Made by a program: the position numbers and the translations under genes. Under the pieces are notes generated by a model. The model was not told the DNA's origin, ran no database searches, and saw only the letters and a program-made list of their open reading frames with translations. Shown piece after piece: positions 6,756-8,997 of a DNA stretch of 8,997 nucleotides; within the stretch, counting starts at the first letter, position 1; every line of letters begins with the position of its first letter. Source of the stretch: Marinilabiliaceae bacterium (GTDB lineage Bacteria > Bacteroidota > Bacteroidia > Bacteroidales > Marinilabiliaceae); assembly GCA_027010905.1 (NCBI GenBank), contig JALVBA010000167.1, positions 1 to 8,997 on the forward strand, written 5' to 3'.

Positions 6756-8997
6756 TTACAAACTATTTAAAAGATTTTCTAGGCTCAGTTCATCAACAAT
6801 TAGTACTTGACGCGCTTTACTTCCTTCAAAAGGGCCAATTACTCCTGCTGCCTCCAGCTGATCAATTATTCTGCCTGCACGATTATACCCAATACTAAAT
6901 CGCCGTTGAATAAGTGATGTTGAGCCCGACTGGTTCATTACAATAACTCTTGCTGCCTCATCAAACAGAGAGTCACGCTTCGAGAGATCAACACTTCCCG
7001 GCTCGTTTCCGTCCCCTTCGGCACCTTCGTACTCAGGCAGCATAAATGCTGATGCAAAACCTCTCTGTTCACCAATGAAATCATTAATCTTTTCAACTTC
7101 GGGAGTGTCAACAAATGCACACTGAACCCTAATCAGATCATTGCCTTGCGATATAAGCATATCGCCCCGTCCAATAAGCTGATTGGCTCCGGGTGAATCG
7201 AGTATTGTGCGTGAATCGATCATTGAAGCTACTTTAAATGCAACACGTGTTGGGAAGTTGGCTTTTATAACTCCGGTAATAATATTTGTTGATGGTCTCT
7301 GAGTTGCAATAATCATGTGTATACCAACGGCACGTGCAAGCTGGGCAATACGGGCAATAGGCATCTCAACCTCTTTGCCGGCAGTCATTATCAGGTCGGC
7401 AAACTCATCAATAATAACCACAATGTAGGGCATGAACTTGTGTCCCTTTTCGGGGTTTAGCTGCCGCTTAACAAATTTATGGTTGTACTCTTTAACATTA
7501 CGGGTATGTGCCTTTTTTAGCAGATCGTAACGTGTATCCATCTCAATGGTAAGTGAGTTAAGAGTGTTAACTACTTTCTGAACATCCGTAATAATCGGAT
7601 CATCCTCATCAGGTAGCTTAGCCAGAAAGTGACGCTCTATTTTAGTGTAAATATTTAGCTCTACCTTTTTCGGATCCACAAGAACAAATTTCAGCTGCGA
7701 TGGATGTTTTTTGTATAAAAGGGATGTTATTATTGCATTTAGTCCAACGGATTTACCTTGGCCTGTAGCACCGGCAACAAGCATGTGAGGTGCTTTTGCA
7801 AGATCAATCATAAATGTTTCGTTCGAGATAGTTTTACCAAAAGCTATTGGTAGCTCATAATCTGCTTTCTGAAACTTTGATGATGAGATAATCGATTTCA
7901 TGGAGACGATCTGGGGCTGCATATTTGGTACCTCAATACCAATAGTGCCACGACCCGGAATAGGGGCGATGATCCGTATTCCTAAAGCAGATAGTGATAG
8001 TGCAATATCATCTTCAAGATTTTTAATTTTTGCTATACGCACGCCAGGAGCAGGCACAATCTCATACAGTGTAATTGTTGGGCCTACCGTTGCTTTAATG
8101 TCGGTAATACTTATTTTGTAGTTCTCCAGAGTTTTAACAATACGCCTTTTGTTCGATTCCAGTTCATCTCTCGAAACCATCTGGTTTTTATTGTTGTAAT
8201 CATTCAACAGGTCGATTGATGGCAGTATGTATGATGACAGGTCGAGAGTTGGGTCATAATCGCCATCTGCCTGTTGGCTTATATTATTTAATGACTCCTC
8301 TTCGCTACTCTTCTCCACTGTTATCTCAATCTCATCAGCAAGCTTTTCACTTTTTGGTTCTTCTATCTTCTTCTTCTCATCTTCAATGTTGAGTTCATGT
8401 GTTCCGACGGGAATTGAAATATCCAATTCGGATTCTTTATTATATGGAAGAACCGTCTCCTCTTTGTTGTAAGAGGTATCATTACTAACCTCCGGTTCTG
8501 GCAAATTATCTTCGAAATCGCTGCCCTTTTTAAATCCTGATTTCATCCAAACATAGAACGATTCAGATATTATGGAGAGGTATGTTAATAGCGAAATTAG
8601 AAGTAGTAGAATAGTTCCGATATAACCAATTGAAGCATTCAGCCATTTGTTTATAAAATAGCCGTGTGCACCGCCTATTGCCAAATAGTGATCATTAATG
8701 GAACCGGCAGTAACATAACCCAGAGTAACAGATAGCCAGATAAGGATAAAAATAGAGTGGTAGATGGTTTTACGTAGAGGTAAAACACGAGATCCTAGTA
8801 GTCGTAATCCAAAAATGAAGAGAATAAATATGATTAAAAAAGATGCTATTCCAAACCACTGATTAATGAGTTGATCAGCAAGGTAAGCACCAAATTTGCC
8901 GGTCCAGTTATGAACAGTTATATCAGCCGAGGTAAACAGCTCCCACCATTTTATATCAAATTTGCTTTTATCGGCATATCCGGTAAAGAAAAAAGAT
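6756..8997 (-). CDS. ftsK: DNA translocase FtsK (partial, N-terminus outside the window)
   Basis: FtsK is the septal, membrane-anchored ATPase that pumps DNA during division and helps resolve chromosome dimers with Xer recombinases. The frame is open from the right edge to TAA at 6756-6758, giving 746 visible residues and no in-frame ATG in the first 104, so the true start lies beyond 8997. The N-terminal membrane part shows a helix at about 8796-8858 (WFGIASFLIIFILFIFGLRL), another at about 8706-8768, a third around 8565-8680, and perhaps the end of one at the window edge. An acidic, K/E-rich linker of about 120 residues follows (about 8190-8560). The motor has Walker A GATGQGKS (7749-7772) and Walker B IVVIIDEFAD (7395-7424), then ATQRPSTNIITG. 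The C-terminal gamma winged helix carries STSLIQRRFSIGYNRAGRII, the DNA-orienting module. All key motifs are intact. It precedes lolA on the same strand. Confidence 0.96.
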   Translation of the reverse strand, partial: SFFFTGYADKSKFDIKWWELFTSADITVHNWTGKFGAYLADQLINQWFGIASFLIIFILFIFGLRLLGSRVLPLRKTIYHSIFILIWLSVTLGYVTAGSINDHYLAIGGAHGYFINKWLNASIGYIGTILLLLISLLTYLSIISESFYVWMKSGFKKGSDFEDNLPEPEVSNDTSYNKEETVLPYNKESELDISIPVGTHELNIEDEKKKIEEPKSEKLADEIEITVEKSSEEESLNNISQQADGDYDPTLDLSSYILPSIDLLNDYNNKNQMVSRDELESNKRRIVKTLENYKISITDIKATVGPTITLYEIVPAPGVRIAKIKNLEDDIALSLSALGIRIIAPIPGRGTIGIEVPNMQPQIVSMKSIISSSKFQKADYELPIAFGKTISNETFMIDLAKAPHMLVAGATGQGKSVGLNAIITSLLYKKHPSQLKFVLVDPKKVELNIYTKIERHFLAKLPDEDDPIITDVQKVVNTLNSLTIEMDTRYDLLKKAHTRNVKEYNHKFVKRQLNPEKGHKFMPYIVVIIDEFADLIMTAGKEVEMPIARIAQLARAVGIHMIIATQRPSTNIITGVIKANFPTRVAFKVASMIDSRTILDSPGANQLIGRGDMLISQGNDLIRVQCAFVDTPEVEKINDFIGEQRGFASAFMLPEYEGAEGDGNEPGSVDLSKRDSLFDEAARVIVMNQSGSTSLIQRRFSIGYNRAGRIIDQLEAAGVIGPFEGSKARQVLIVDELSLENLLNSL

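Overview
The window looks like a chromosomal piece of a Bacteroidetes (probably Bacteroidales-like) genome. The evidence is moderately AT-rich DNA, A/T-rich stretches instead of Shine-Dalgarno sequences before the starts, and an FtsK and a LolA-like protein of Bacteroidetes character. No RNA genes, CRISPR arrays, insertion sequences or phage genes were seen. The assignment rests on reading alone and not on a database search.

Layout: (1) 1-120 is the open 3' tail of a probable upstream gene on the + strand. (2) 168-5878 is a tight three-gene + strand run with gaps of 11 and 12 bases. It holds a 1081-residue exported protein with two PQQ-type beta-propeller halves separated by a methyltransferase-like domain, then a 440-residue protein with a lipoprotein-like N-terminus and a C-terminal membrane anchor, then a 372-residue multi-pass acyltransferase of the HGSNAT/DUF5009 (COG4299) type. 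(3) 5879-6042 is a short convergent intergenic region with a hairpin just after the lolA stop. (4) 6043-8997 is a - strand pair, ftsK followed by lolA. ftsK runs off the right edge, so its N-terminus and start are missing.

How the genes may work together: ftsK and lolA are housekeeping genes (chromosome segregation at division, lipoprotein transport) in an order also seen in E. coli. The three-gene + strand run is the unusual part. Its first two products appear to face the periplasm, and the third is an integral membrane enzyme whose family passes acetyl groups across a membrane. This suggests an envelope-associated function that I cannot name. The propeller/methyltransferase fusion and the membrane-anchored partner with a CxC-G-L-D motif resemble proteins I remember from Planctomycetes and related phyla with no assigned function. 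They are the best candidates here for an undescribed system.
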